A DNA stretch of 64,000 nucleotides from Staphylococcus simulans (GTDB lineage: Bacteria > Bacillota > Bacilli > Staphylococcales > Staphylococcaceae), in assembly GCF_002994445.1 (NCBI RefSeq), contig NZ_MRZJ01000005.1, positions 1-64,000 on the forward strand, in the 5' to 3' direction. Shown one piece after another: positions 8,785-17,912 of this stretch. The notes under the pieces were generated by a model. The model was not told where the DNA came from. It ran no database searches and worked only from the letters and a program-made list of their open reading frames with translations. The translations under genes were made by a program, and so were the position numbers. The first letter of the stretch is position 1. Each line of letters begins with the position of its first letter.

Positions 8785-9867
8785 CTAGTCTACCAAGTTG
8801 TCTTTTCGTTCCATCAATCTTTGATATTCTTCTAAATAGACTTTTTCAGCTTCAGAACCTCTCGGTGCAGAATTCATTGCACGGTGCCATAAAGGATAAA
8901 TCGGTTCTGGTGTCGTTAAGTCTGTAATCATTTGAATTTCTTCTTTTGTCAGCTGTAACTGATAAGATGCAATATTTTCTTGCAGCTGTTCTTTATTACG
9001 CGCAGCCAATACGAGCGAATCTACATTCGGACGTTCTCTTAACCAAGCAAGTACAACTTGCGGTACTGTTGCTTGATGATTATGCGCAATTTCTTGAACT
9101 AATTCAATCAAACGATAGAATAATTCATGATCTTTTATATACGGTTCAGCCCAGCCGTCGCCTTGACGTGTATTCGGCTCGCCTTTTTTATCACGTGTGA
9201 TTTTACCTGTTAATAATCCTTCTCCTAAAGGAGACCAAATACTATTACCTACACCCAGTTCTTTGCCTGCAGGCAGTAATTCATATTCCGCTTCTCTCGC
9301 TTCAGGTGTGTAATAAATTTGCTGCGCAATCGGCGGTGCCATATTATTTTCTACTGCTGTCGTATATGTTTTGGCTAAGTTCCAGCCGCTGTAGTTCGAT
9401 ACACCCCAGTAGCGGATTTTACCTTTTCTGATTAAGTCATTCATTGTTTGAATCGTTTCTTCGACCGGTACTTGTCCATCCCATGTATGCACATAATATA
9501 AATCTACATAATCCGTACCTAAACGCTTCAAGGAATGATCGATAGAACGTTCAATATTCAAACGGCTAGCTCCGACATTATTCGGATTATCGTTGAATGG
9601 GAAGCCTGTTTTTGTACTGATGACCATTTCATCACGATGATTTCGGATTCCTTTGCCTAAGGCTAATTCAGCGTCCCCTTTGGCATAAAGGTTTGCGGTA
9701 TCGAATTGATTAATCCCTTGATCTAATGCATAATCTACAAAATATTCGACTTCCTTCTCTGTCAGACCGCCCGCATTCTCAAATCCATTTGTGGCAGAAA
9801 ACGGTACAGAGCCTAAAGCATATTTAGAGACATTCAGTCCCGAATAACCTAGTAAATTATAATCCAT
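8785..9867 (-). CDS. Aldo/keto reductase
   Basis: NADPH-dependent oxidoreductase of about 360 residues with a TIM-barrel AKR fold. The catalytic segment FDTANLYAKGDAELALGKGI carries the Asp and Tyr; YYVHTWD, YWGVSNYSGWN and SPLGEGLLTGK follow in the usual order, and LAARNKEQLQENI matches the coenzyme-binding end. The start at 9867 (MDYNLLGYSGL) has GGAGG eight bases upstream, and that site lies inside the longer reading. This length resembles the YghZ/Kv-beta-like AKR branch. Substrate unknown; a role in aldehyde detoxification is inference. It is a single gene. Confidence 0.85.
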   Translation of the reverse strand: MDYNLLGYSGLNVSKYALGSVPFSATNGFENAGGLTEKEVEYFVDYALDQGINQFDTANLYAKGDAELALGKGIRNHRDEMVISTKTGFPFNDNPNNVGASRLNIERSIDHSLKRLGTDYVDLYYVHTWDGQVPVEETIQTMNDLIRKGKIRYWGVSNYSGWNLAKTYTTAVENNMAPPIAQQIYYTPEAREAEYELLPAGKELGVGNSIWSPLGEGLLTGKITRDKKGEPNTRQGDGWAEPYIKDHELFYRLIELVQEIAHNHQATVPQVVLAWLRERPNVDSLVLAARNKEQLQENIASYQLQLTKEEIQMITDLTTPEPIYPLWHRAMNSAPRGSEAEKVYLEEYQRLMERKDNLVD

Positions 9868-10027
9868 ACTATCATCCTCCAACATAATCTATATATGGAA
9901 TATTTTCCCTGTTCATCACAATTTTAAATATATGTGTACTCCAAAAAACATTTACCCAAATTTAACAATAAATTAATTGAACCGTTGATATAATTACAAT
10001 TAAATACATATATTTTGGAGGCACACT

Positions 10028-11887
10028 ATGCACAAGAAAAAATTAATAACCCTTCTATCTACATCTGCACTTGCAGCATTATTATTGATGCCAAATGATA
10101 CAAGTGCAGAAACTACCTCGCATTCTGTCGCAATTCACGACATTCAAGGAGAACGTCACTACTCCCCTTATAACAATAAGAAAGTCCAAGACGTTAAAGG
10201 AATTGTTACTTATCAATATGAATTGCACGGACAACATTATTTTCATATGCAGACACCTGATAACGAAGCAGACAACAATGCCAACACATCAGAAGGTATT
10301 ATCGTTTATACAGGCAAACATAAAGCTGATGTAAAAGTCGGCGATTTAATTAAAGTAACCGGAACAGTCAATGAATATGCCATTGATGGTTATAACGATA
10401 AAGCGAATACAGATTTGCCGGTCACTGAAATTGTGGCCCGTGATGATCGCGGCGGCAAAATCACTGTGGCACAAAGCAATCAGCCTTTGCCGAAGGCCTA
10501 CACAATCAAACAAGTTCCTAAAGCCATCTCCGCAAATGATCAGCTGAAAACATACGACCGCAACCGTTATGCAATGGACTATTTTGAGTCATTAGAAGGT
10601 ATGCGCGTGCAGACAGGTGATGTCCGTGCTGTCGGACCGCAAGAACATGGAGACATCTTCACAGTATTAGACAGCGAACCAAAGGAAACTCAAAACGGCG
10701 GAATTTTGCTGAAACACAATAGTGCCAACGGTCAGCGTATTCCATTCAAAATGTACGATAATTATCAAGCACGTGACTTTGACGTCAAGACAGGCGACCG
10801 CTTCAAAGGCCCTATCATCGGCTACATGAACTACGGCTACCAAAACTATAAAATCAATGTCGACTTAAGCACTATGCAGAATGCACATCAAAAAGGGACT
10901 ACAGCACCGCAACCGACATCAATTCAACCTGATCATCAAAAGCTGACGATGGCCTCTTACAATTTAGAGAATTTCTCAAATAACGTAAAATCATCTTCTG
11001 ATGATAAAGCCCAAAAACTTGCGAACGGTATTGTCAAAAATATGAAACAACCTGATATTATCGGTGTCACTGAAGTTCAAGATAATGACGGTCCTGGCAA
11101 AGGCGGCCCTCAAGGCGACCAATCTTATGAACGTCTTATCGCAGCCATTAAAGCTGCAGGCGGTCCAGAATACAAATACGCCAATATTGATCCAGAGATG
11201 AATCAAGACGGCGGTCAGCCAGGTGCGAACATCCGTGTCGGCTTCTTATATAATCCAAACCGAGTGAAATTCGATACAAAAGTACCTGCAGGCGATGCGC
11301 ACACTGCTGTTTCATATCAAAAAGGCAACTTAACACATAACCCTGGCCGTATCGATCCTGCTAATCAAGCTTTTCAAGATTCACGCAAACCATTAGCAGC
11401 TCAGTTTAAATTCAGAGGCAAACAAGTCATTGCGATTGTGAACCATTGGAACTCTAAAAATGGTGATGATGCATTATTCGGCAAACGCCAGCCAGTCAAT
11501 CTTGGCAGCGAAGCACAACGCACAGCTATTGCCAAAACAGTTTCCAACTTTATTACTCAAGTAAAACAAGACAATCCTAAAGCAAATGTAGTAGCGCTTG
11601 GCGACTTTAATGATTTCCAATGGTCAAAACCTTTAAAAACATTAGAAAGCAGCCAAATGACCAACCTTGTTAATTTTGTGCCGATGAACCAGCGTTATTC
11701 ATACGTCTATCAAGGTAATTCACAAACATTAGATCATATTTTCGTGTCTAATCATCTCGCACCGCATGCAAAATTAGATATGGTTCATGTAAACTCTGAT
11801 TTCACAGACATGTCTGGACGTGCAAGCGACCATGACCCTCTCTTAGTACAATTAGATTTACTGCACCTTAATAAGAAAAACAAGTAA
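10028..11887 (+). CDS. Secreted extracellular nuclease (OB-fold plus EEP domain)
   Basis: Exported DNase-like enzyme of 619 residues. A Sec signal peptide covers about residues 1-27 (KKK, hydrophobic core, TSAETTS). Residues 30-140 resemble the OB-fold seen at the N-terminus of secreted nucleases (VKGIVTYQYE...VGDLIKVTGTVNEY). The second half, from about residue 305, is an endonuclease/exonuclease/phosphatase domain: MASYNLENF, IIGVTEVQDNDG, a buried NHWNSKNGDD, VVALGDFNDF, LDHIFVSN and ASDHDPLLV. All core EEP motifs, including the terminal SDH, are present. GGAGG precedes the ATG. No LPXTG or late membrane anchor is seen, so it should be released. It probably degrades environmental DNA for nutrient recovery or escape from DNA nets; that role is inference. 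Confidence 0.88.
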   Translation: MHKKKLITLLSTSALAALLLMPNDTSAETTSHSVAIHDIQGERHYSPYNNKKVQDVKGIVTYQYELHGQHYFHMQTPDNEADNNANTSEGIIVYTGKHKADVKVGDLIKVTGTVNEYAIDGYNDKANTDLPVTEIVARDDRGGKITVAQSNQPLPKAYTIKQVPKAISANDQLKTYDRNRYAMDYFESLEGMRVQTGDVRAVGPQEHGDIFTVLDSEPKETQNGGILLKHNSANGQRIPFKMYDNYQARDFDVKTGDRFKGPIIGYMNYGYQNYKINVDLSTMQNAHQKGTTAPQPTSIQPDHQKLTMASYNLENFSNNVKSSSDDKAQKLANGIVKNMKQPDIIGVTEVQDNDGPGKGGPQGDQSYERLIAAIKAAGGPEYKYANIDPEMNQDGGQPGANIRVGFLYNPNRVKFDTKVPAGDAHTAVSYQKGNLTHNPGRIDPANQAFQDSRKPLAAQFKFRGKQVIAIVNHWNSKNGDDALFGKRQPVNLGSEAQRTAIAKTVSNFITQVKQDNPKANVVALGDFNDFQWSKPLKTLESSQMTNLVNFVPMNQRYSYVYQGNSQTLDHIFVSNHLAPHAKLDMVHVNSDFTDMSGRASDHDPLLVQLDLLHLNKKNK

Positions 11888-11904
11888 TCAATCGAAAACG
11901 ACAT

Positions 11905-11929
11905 GTTTCACAATCTTGAGGCGGGGTAA
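11905..11929 (+). promoter_or_regulatory. Sigma-B-like promoter of the 46-aa gene
   Basis: GTTTCA at 11905-11910 and GGGTAA at 11924-11929, separated by 13 bases. Each box has one mismatch to the staphylococcal sigma-B consensus GTTTAA/GGGTAT at the proper spacing. It lies 39 bases before the small gene. Confidence 0.6.
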
Positions 11930-11967
11930 CATATTACTGTACTTAAATTTTAAGGAGGAATTTGATT

Positions 11968-12108
11968 ATGAATTTTGATGATATCAAGAAAAAAGGCGAA
12001 GACCACTTAAACGAACATAAAGACGAGTACATTGAAAAAGGTAAAGAGTTCGCTAAAGACCAATTAGGCGGAGACAAAAAAGACGAAAAAAAAGATGATA
12101 AAAAATAA
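11968..12108 (+). CDS. Small highly charged stress-type protein (46 aa)
   Basis: A 46-residue, Lys/Asp/Glu-rich hydrophilic protein (MNFDDIKKKGEDHLNEHKDE, then a KGKEFAKDQLGG segment and a Lys/Asp tail) with a strong TAAGGAGG 9 bases before the ATG. It has no hydrophobic segment and should be cytoplasmic and helical or disordered. A sigma-B-like promoter and a strong downstream hairpin frame it as its own transcription unit. It recalls short Rv0909-type or CsbD-like stress proteins, but I cannot assign it. Confidence 0.72.
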   Translation: MNFDDIKKKGEDHLNEHKDEYIEKGKEFAKDQLGGDKKDEKKDDKK

Positions 12109-12138
12109 GCGGTTGTTTTTCAGCCCTTTCACTTATAG

Positions 12139-12175
12139 AACGCGTTGTTTTCAAAAATTGAAAGCAGCGCGTTTT
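12139..12175 (+). terminator. Terminator of the 46-aa gene
   Basis: A 16-base stem, AACGCGTTGTTTTCAA (12139-12154) with TTGAAAGCAGCGCGTT (12158-12173), with two G-U pairs, a 3-base loop and a T run. Confidence 0.8.
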
Positions 12176-12299
12176 AAATTTCACCATCATCTTTCTATTG
12201 ATAACTTTTGGTTATCATAGCTATCACGTTTCATAATTATTATTAATATTAAACTCGGCGTATAATGAGGGCAACTATCTAGAATGAGAGGTGACGATT

Positions 12300-13481
12300 A
12301 TGTCTCAGCACGCACATCGTCAATTATTACTTGGGATGGCATCTTTATTTGTGGTGATGGCAATCGGCCGTTTTGCCTATACGCCTATCCTGCCTTTTAT
12401 GCAGCAAGCGGTACATATGGATGGCAAAGGTGCCGGATTACTTGCGACAATTAACTACTTAGGTTATTTGATCGGTGCCATTATTCCAATGTGGTTTATC
12501 TTCAAAAGCAAAGTAGTTGATGTCAAAATCTACTTGATACTGAACGTGCTCTCTACTATCTTCATGGGCTTTACATCTGACTTCTTCCTATGGTCAGTAC
12601 TTCGTTTAATCGCAGGAATTACCAGCGGTACAGTTTTTGTTTTAGCCTCTAATGTTGTCTTAGAAGCGTTAAGACAAGCACATAAAGAAGGGATTTCTGG
12701 ACTATTGTATAGTGCTGTAGGGATTGGACTCTTTACCAGCAGTATCTACGTATTCTTCTACACAAACGTCGACACGTGGCAAATGACTTGGATTATCTTA
12801 GGGCTTGTATCTTTAGTGCTAAGTCTTTTAGTTATTCTTTTTATGAGAGAGAACCCAGAAATCAAAGTCAATGACACTGCCAAAACAAAAAAGAAGACTG
12901 CCGTCCGTCTTAATCCGACCTTCATGCGCTGGTATTCTATCGCCTATTTCTGTGAAGGTGCGGGCTATATTATTACAGGTACTTTCTTAGTTGCGATTGT
13001 TAAAACAATCCCTGCTTTCTCAGAATATGCGGCTTTAAGCTGGATGTTTGTCGGTTTAGGTGCCATACCTTCTACAGTAGTTTGGTCTATGATTGCGGAG
13101 AAAATCGATTACAGCAAAGCTACATATATGGCATTCGGCCTGCAGATTATCAGTGTGGCTTTACCGATATTCTCACATCACATTGTCAGCTTGATTATCA
13201 GTTCGCTGATTTTCGGAAGTACGTTCCTAGGCTTAACAACACTCTTCATGTCTAAGGGACAAATGTTGATGCTTGAGACTGGAGGCAAGTCTAACTTTAT
13301 TGCCACATTGACTGTTATTTATAGTATCGGTCAAATGATTGCGCCGTTTGTTTCCGGCTTCTTAATCGGGGAATCAGAAAATTACAATGCGGCACTCTTG
13401 TTTGCGACAGTCATTTTAATCATCGGACTTATCAGCAGCGTCATCAGTTATCGTGCTTTGCGCAATGAAAAAACCGTTTAA
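12300..13481 (+). CDS. YbfB/YjiJ-type MFS transporter
   Basis: Major facilitator of 393 residues with about twelve membrane segments. The N-terminus (VVMAIGRFAYTPILPFMQ) is the signature of the YbfB/YjiJ group, and a basic loop with KTKKKTAVRLN near residue 200 separates the two six-helix halves. The ATG at 12300 sits seven bases after GAGAGGTG; the upstream GTG at 12291 is inside that ribosome site. Probably an exporter in the cytoplasmic membrane; cargo unknown. It is a single gene. Confidence 0.8.
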   Translation: MSQHAHRQLLLGMASLFVVMAIGRFAYTPILPFMQQAVHMDGKGAGLLATINYLGYLIGAIIPMWFIFKSKVVDVKIYLILNVLSTIFMGFTSDFFLWSVLRLIAGITSGTVFVLASNVVLEALRQAHKEGISGLLYSAVGIGLFTSSIYVFFYTNVDTWQMTWIILGLVSLVLSLLVILFMRENPEIKVNDTAKTKKKTAVRLNPTFMRWYSIAYFCEGAGYIITGTFLVAIVKTIPAFSEYAALSWMFVGLGAIPSTVVWSMIAEKIDYSKATYMAFGLQIISVALPIFSHHIVSLIISSLIFGSTFLGLTTLFMSKGQMLMLETGGKSNFIATLTVIYSIGQMIAPFVSGFLIGESENYNAALLFATVILIIGLISSVISYRALRNEKTV

Positions 13482-13484
13482 AAA

Positions 13485-13509
13485 GTTTTGCTTTTTGTGA
13501 TTAGGGAAT
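13485..13509 (+). promoter_or_regulatory. Possible sigma-B promoter of the 71-aa gene
   Basis: GTTTTG (13485-13490), 13 bases, GGGAAT (13504-13509). This is a weaker match than the one at 11905, but it has the same spacing and sits directly before a small gene. Confidence 0.35.
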
Positions 13510-13537
13510 GTTACTAGCAATAAAGGAGGAACTGATT

Positions 13538-13753
13538 ATGCCTTTTGTTAAAAAGAGAATGAAAGAAGATTTAACAGACGATCCTCGTATCAGCGAAGAA
13601 ACATTTACTACTGATCAAGAACTTCAAAACAATGCATTTGAACGTCTGGGTAAAGATGTTGTGATTATTGAGATTTTATCTATTATGAACATCGTCTTTG
13701 CGGTTACGACGTTCACAATTCTCGGTTTATTAATCAGAGAAAGAACGAAATAA
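13538..13753 (+). CDS. Small membrane protein (71 aa)
   Basis: The start at 13538 is set by AAAGGAGG. The first 45 residues are charged (PFVKKRMKEDLTDDPRISEE), followed by one long hydrophobic segment at about residues 39-64 and a basic end (RERTK). One or two membrane passes. It is closed by a hairpin at 13777. Not recognised; the preceding weak sigma-B-like boxes suggest a stress role. Confidence 0.65.
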   Translation: MPFVKKRMKEDLTDDPRISEETFTTDQELQNNAFERLGKDVVIIEILSIMNIVFAVTTFTILGLLIRERTK

Positions 13754-13776
13754 AATTGAATTGAAAACAAAATTAC

Positions 13777-13813
13777 ACAACACCCGCATAACAAGATGCA
13801 GGTGTTGTTTTTG
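13777..13813. terminator. Hairpin between the 71-aa gene and the convergent peptidase gene
   Basis: ACAACACCCGCA (13777-13788) pairs with TGCAGGTGTTGT (13797-13808) with one G-U pair, then TTTTTGTTT. Confidence 0.75.
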
Positions 13814-13829
13814 TTTCACGTATTGAGTT

Positions 13830-14963
13830 TTATCGTATCAAATCTTCTAAGTCATGCGGATAATCTGTCACAACTTCAGTACCTGAAGCTTTTAAAATGA
13901 CAGTATCTGAATGCCTGAATCCGCCTACACCTGGAATATAAATACCAGGTTCTACGCAAAAGACCATGCCTTCTTCTAAAACAAGGTCATTATCAAATCT
14001 AAGCGATGGTTCTTCATGTTGTCCGATACCGATGCCATGTCCTGTACGGTGACTGATATAATCTCCATAACCTGCCTTCTCAATCACATCTCGTGCTGCT
14101 TGGTCGACTTCTTTTGCGGTTACACCCACTTTGATGAAATCTAATGCGGCTTTATGTGCTTTCACCATAGTCTCAAAAGCTTTCTTTTGATCAGGATTAG
14201 GCTGACCAGCAAAGAAGGTGCGCTCACATTCTGCACGATACCCATTCAGTTCTAACTGGCGGCTGTGTACAATGACATCTCCAGAGTGAATGGCTTTCGT
14301 ATTAGAGAAAGTATGCGGCATTGTAGAACGTTTAATACCTGAAGGCGACATGACGAAGAATCCGAATTCAGCATCAGGATAATTTTGAGAAATGGTATCG
14401 AATAAATAACTGTTCCCAAAGTTATCGATATCCATTTCAGTCAAACCTTCTTTTGTATTTTCAATTGTTTTTGCTACCGCTTCACTGACAATCTTACCAC
14501 TGTCGCGAATCGCTGCTTGTTCATCTTCGTACTTATACGTTCTTTGTTTAACCAACGCTTCACTGATATCTTTTACTTCGAAATCATGTGCTTTGACAGC
14601 AGTATAGAATTGCGTCGGCAAGAAAGCTGTTTCGATACCAATCGTTTTTGCCTCTTGATAGTCTTTCAACAAGTCATTAAAGACATCTTGATAACGTGTC
14701 GGTGTGTCATCATCTGTCGGAATTTCAGTATACGTATGAATTGATTGAATACCTGTCTTATCCTTAAAGTGATTTTCTTCTAACTTCGGCGCAATCACTT
14801 CAATCTTTTCCTGGGAAATAAATAAGATGATTGGTCTAGAATAAATAACTGCTTTAAATCCTGTGAAATACATCTGATTCTCAAAATTCATCACAATACT
14901 TAAATCAATATTGTCTTGTTTCATAGTCTTTCTAAACGCATCAATGCGTTGTTTCAAGTTCAC
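13830..14963 (-). CDS. M24-family Xaa-Pro peptidase
   Basis: Metallopeptidase of 377 residues, pita-bread fold. The N-terminal creatinase-like half (MKQDNIDLSIVMNFENQMYFTG) is followed by the catalytic half with VIVHSRQLELNGYRAECERTFF, HRTGHGIGIGQHEEPSL and MVFCVEPGIYIPG. In the second, a Ser-Arg stands where the first metal-binding Asp of prolidases usually lies, while the His and Glu ligands are kept. Expected to cleave dipeptides or N-termini with proline in the second position. The gene overlaps the symporter gene by 23 bases, so the two are co-translated; uptake and cleavage of one substrate is a fair inference. Confidence 0.8.
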   Translation of the reverse strand: MNLKQRIDAFRKTMKQDNIDLSIVMNFENQMYFTGFKAVIYSRPIILFISQEKIEVIAPKLEENHFKDKTGIQSIHTYTEIPTDDDTPTRYQDVFNDLLKDYQEAKTIGIETAFLPTQFYTAVKAHDFEVKDISEALVKQRTYKYEDEQAAIRDSGKIVSEAVAKTIENTKEGLTEMDIDNFGNSYLFDTISQNYPDAEFGFFVMSPSGIKRSTMPHTFSNTKAIHSGDVIVHSRQLELNGYRAECERTFFAGQPNPDQKKAFETMVKAHKAALDFIKVGVTAKEVDQAARDVIEKAGYGDYISHRTGHGIGIGQHEEPSLRFDNDLVLEEGMVFCVEPGIYIPGVGGFRHSDTVILKASGTEVVTDYPHDLEDLIR

Positions 14964-16353
14964 TTTGACTGCCTCCTTTAGAAGTAAATAGTGTCACAAC
15001 TACTAAGACGATAATCGCAAGCGGTACAGAAATCAATGCTGAGTTGATACCTGTACTTTGAACAAAGACAAACTCCCAAAACAGTGTTGCGACTAATCCT
15101 ACAGCCATTGAAGCTAAACCAGCAGGTTTTGTGACTTTCGGATAAATGAACACTGCAAGCAATGCCGGAGTAATACCTGCACCGTAAACAGTATAAGCAT
15201 ACATTTGAACAGATAAAACTGACGGGAAGTACATTGTCAGCATGAATGCGATGACACCTAAAACCGGCACTAATATTCTCGTCATCATCAGCATTTTATT
15301 TTCGTGCTTATGTTTAAAGTTATCGCCGAACAAGTCATACAGCACACTTGTCGCAGCGGATAATAAATAAGAGTTCCCTGTAGTCGTAATGAACGCAGTA
15401 AGCGCCGCAATCAAGACGCCTCCAATCACAATCGGCAATTGACTTGTCAGTGCGATTAAAGCCATCCCTGGTTCGATTTTCGGGAAAATCGAACGTGCAA
15501 TAAACGCAAGAAGCGAAATCAATGGTGTTACAATCAATAAGCCGACAACCCAGCCGATAGTACCGACGCGTGTTACTTTATTGTCCTTTGATGAAGCAAG
15601 ACGCTGGTATATGTTCTGGTCGCCTAATAATAAGAATAGCATTGGAATATAGAAGCCGAGAATCTGTATAAAGCTTAACGTCCCCATCGGTTCTAAATGT
15701 GTATCTGGTACATGGCTGACAATGCTGTCCCAGCCGCCCGCAACTGCGATACTGACAGGTACAGCAATAATCAATGCGATAGTAATCAAGAATGCACTTA
15801 AGGCATCGGTCGGTGCGACTGACATTAAACCGCCCATTGTCGCAAGCAAGATAATAATCACGGCCGCAATAATTGTCCCAAGTTCAACAGAGATTCCTGT
15901 TGAGACATGCAAGACATACGCTAAACCTTGATATTGATAAGAAACAATCCCTACGAAAGCTAAAATAATAATCACTGCAGCAATATAACTTGCGACTTTA
16001 CCATATTTCATCTCAAGAATTTCCGCTACTGTGTACTTCCCGTAGTTTCTAATCTTAGAGCTGATTATGTAAATCGTCCCAATACCGATAATACTCGGAA
16101 TCATATAGCCGATTGCCGGCCATAAGCCGAAACTGTAGGCTAATGAGTTTTGACCGCCGGTTACAGAACCGCTGCCGACCCATGTCGCAAGCAATGTCCC
16201 CATTAATACCACAGGTCCTAATGATTTACCCGCAAGGATAAAGTCTTCGTTGCTTTCAACTTTCTTAGAATAAATAAAGCCTAATACGATCATTAATAAA
16301 CCGTAGCCTAACACAAACCATATTAATATCGGTTCAGTAGAAAATCCCATCAT
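14941..16353 (-). CDS. Sodium:solute symporter (SSS family)
   Basis: A 470-residue secondary transporter with about thirteen membrane segments. The SSS features include FILAGKSLGPVVLMGTLLATWVGSGSVTGG near residues 35-65 and LLLGDQNIYQRLASSKD at about 240, which match PutP-type proteins. AAGGGGGG precedes a double ATG, either of which could serve. It is first in a two-gene operon with the Xaa-Pro peptidase. Substrate not readable: proline, proline peptides or another metabolite are all possible. A hairpin with a U run lies 22 bases upstream in the leader. Confidence 0.82.
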   Translation of the reverse strand: MMGFSTEPILIWFVLGYGLLMIVLGFIYSKKVESNEDFILAGKSLGPVVLMGTLLATWVGSGSVTGGQNSLAYSFGLWPAIGYMIPSIIGIGTIYIISSKIRNYGKYTVAEILEMKYGKVASYIAAVIIILAFVGIVSYQYQGLAYVLHVSTGISVELGTIIAAVIIILLATMGGLMSVAPTDALSAFLITIALIIAVPVSIAVAGGWDSIVSHVPDTHLEPMGTLSFIQILGFYIPMLFLLLGDQNIYQRLASSKDNKVTRVGTIGWVVGLLIVTPLISLLAFIARSIFPKIEPGMALIALTSQLPIVIGGVLIAALTAFITTTGNSYLLSAATSVLYDLFGDNFKHKHENKMLMMTRILVPVLGVIAFMLTMYFPSVLSVQMYAYTVYGAGITPALLAVFIYPKVTKPAGLASMAVGLVATLFWEFVFVQSTGINSALISVPLAIIVLVVVTLFTSKGGSQSELETTH

Positions 16354-16370
16354 AATTCCCCCCTTAACTA

Positions 16371-16402
16371 TAAAAAACTAACCGTCAACCAACGATTAGT
16401 TT
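16371..16402 (-). terminator. Hairpin with U run just upstream of the symporter start
   Basis: AAACTAACCG (16375-16384) pairs with CGATTAGTTT (16393-16402), one mismatch or wobble. On the minus strand the stem is followed by six T. It could end the bactofilin transcript or act as an attenuator in the symporter leader. Confidence 0.6.
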
Positions 16403-16501
16403 GATAATAAAAATTTATTTTAGCACATAATCAAAATAATAGTAACAACAATCTAATTATTCTGATATTTTTTGAGAAATTTTGATAATCCACCTATGAT
16501 T

Positions 16502-17227
16502 TTATAATTTTACGACCTCTCTGACTTGTGCATGCGGCGCACATTCCAGCGAATTAGTATATTCTACTTTATCTACTTCGACGTTATCTCCAATGACCAC
16601 ATGGTCGCCTCTGATTACTTTCGCTTTGACCGCATTCACCTCTATTGTATCTCCTTCAATGATTTCTGCTGTCAGATAAGCGGGTGTCTTTTGGTTGGAA
16701 ACAACAGTGATGAAAGACTTCTTACTGTTTTCTTTATTTTGTTCAAGAATTTTAATTTGGTCCCCGCCGATTTCTTGGACATACGAGTCTTCTTGTACTT
16801 TAAATTCTATTGAATCCGCATTTAACATACCTTCAATCTGCACTTTGCCGTTCACATTAAAAGTATCGACTTCGCAATCGCGCGTACTTTGAATCATACC
16901 AATAATATCGATATTATCTCCGCGCACACGCCCTGAAACATTCACTTCGCCTTTCACTTTGAAATCAGTGAAGTCCAAATCCTCTGCGATCTGGACTTTA
17001 CCGATAATAGATGCTTGCGTAATACGCACATTCTTATCGCATTTCATTTCTCCAAGCAGCTTCAAGTTGCGGATTTCCACATTATCCGCTGCGGTAATGT
17101 CCCCAGTAAGTTTGATGTCGTTGATGATGGCTTCGTTTAATATTTTTACTTCTCCAAGCAATAAAATAGTGTCATAGGTGTGTGCTTCCAGGATTCTTTT
17201 TCCCATACCTCTGATAGACTGACTCAT
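16502..17227 (-). CDS. Bactofilin-like polymer-forming protein
   Basis: A 241-residue protein made of short beta-helix-like rungs (repeated pattern such as KLLGEMKCDKNVRITQASIIGKV, NVSGRVRGDNIDIIG), the hallmark of bactofilins and of B. subtilis YhbE/YhbF. It has no membrane segment and should be cytoplasmic, able to polymerise. It follows the DUF4004 gene by 5 bases, the same partner order as yhbD-yhbE-yhbF. A role in envelope or cell-shape organisation is inferred from the family. Confidence 0.78.
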   Translation of the reverse strand: MSQSIRGMGKRILEAHTYDTILLLGEVKILNEAIINDIKLTGDITAADNVEIRNLKLLGEMKCDKNVRITQASIIGKVQIAEDLDFTDFKVKGEVNVSGRVRGDNIDIIGMIQSTRDCEVDTFNVNGKVQIEGMLNADSIEFKVQEDSYVQEIGGDQIKILEQNKENSKKSFITVVSNQKTPAYLTAEIIEGDTIEVNAVKAKVIRGDHVVIGDNVEVDKVEYTNSLECAPHAQVREVVKL

Positions 17228-17232
17228 GATGT

Positions 17233-17838
17233 TTAGCCTTCTTTCTTAAATAAGTTTTCTGCGCTGATTGTTTCTATTACTCTCACACTGTTATCTAATT
17301 GAATAGGAGTATTCTGTTCCACAAGCAAGTAAAATGTGACTGCGAACTTGCGGCAAATATACAACTCTGTTGTTTTATTGTTATGCGCAGATTCCAATAG
17401 GAATGCTTGCAGCGCTTGTGCTTCATCCATTGATAAAATACTGCGTGTAATGACCTCATTTAATATTGTACCGACATAAACCGCCGTATCTTCCGGATAT
17501 TGCGCTAACAATTTTTCACCGATTTCTTGTTTAAAGAAACCAGCCCATGTTTGGATGAGTGCTTCATTATCCAAATATTCTGCTTTAGGCTCATTAGATG
17601 TTGCTTCGAATAACTTGGCCATTTCGTCTAAAGCATAGTCATTTTTATATTGTTGAATCGCTTTGATTCTTTGAAGTACTTTTGTTTTAGGCAAGAACGT
17701 TTCTTGGCCGGTAAATGTGGACTTTCGAATAAACCATTCATCTGGGATCAATTTTTTTCTTTTCCAGCGATACAGCTGGCCATACGTAATATCGCATTCA
17801 ACGAGCAAGTCCTTTTTGCTGATTAATTGTTCTGTCAT
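17233..17838 (-). CDS. YhbD-like DUF4004 protein with MerR-type HTH
   Basis: A 201-residue protein. The start at 17838 has TAGGAGG eight bases upstream; the longer reading is unsupported. Residues 1-60 (LISKKDLLVECDITYGQLYRWKRKKLIPDEWF) form a MerR-like winged helix with a cognate KVLQRIKAI stretch; the rest is helical and matches DUF4004 (YhbD). It is co-transcribed with the bactofilin gene and may regulate that operon; this is inference from the B. subtilis arrangement. Confidence 0.78.
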   Translation of the reverse strand: MTEQLISKKDLLVECDITYGQLYRWKRKKLIPDEWFIRKSTFTGQETFLPKTKVLQRIKAIQQYKNDYALDEMAKLFEATSNEPKAEYLDNEALIQTWAGFFKQEIGEKLLAQYPEDTAVYVGTILNEVITRSILSMDEAQALQAFLLESAHNNKTTELYICRKFAVTFYLLVEQNTPIQLDNSVRVIETISAENLFKKEG

Positions 17839-17912
17839 AATTATCCTCCTAGGAATAATGTAACATAACACTGTTGCGTATACGAGTACTTTCTTTCATT
17901 TTCGACAGAAAA

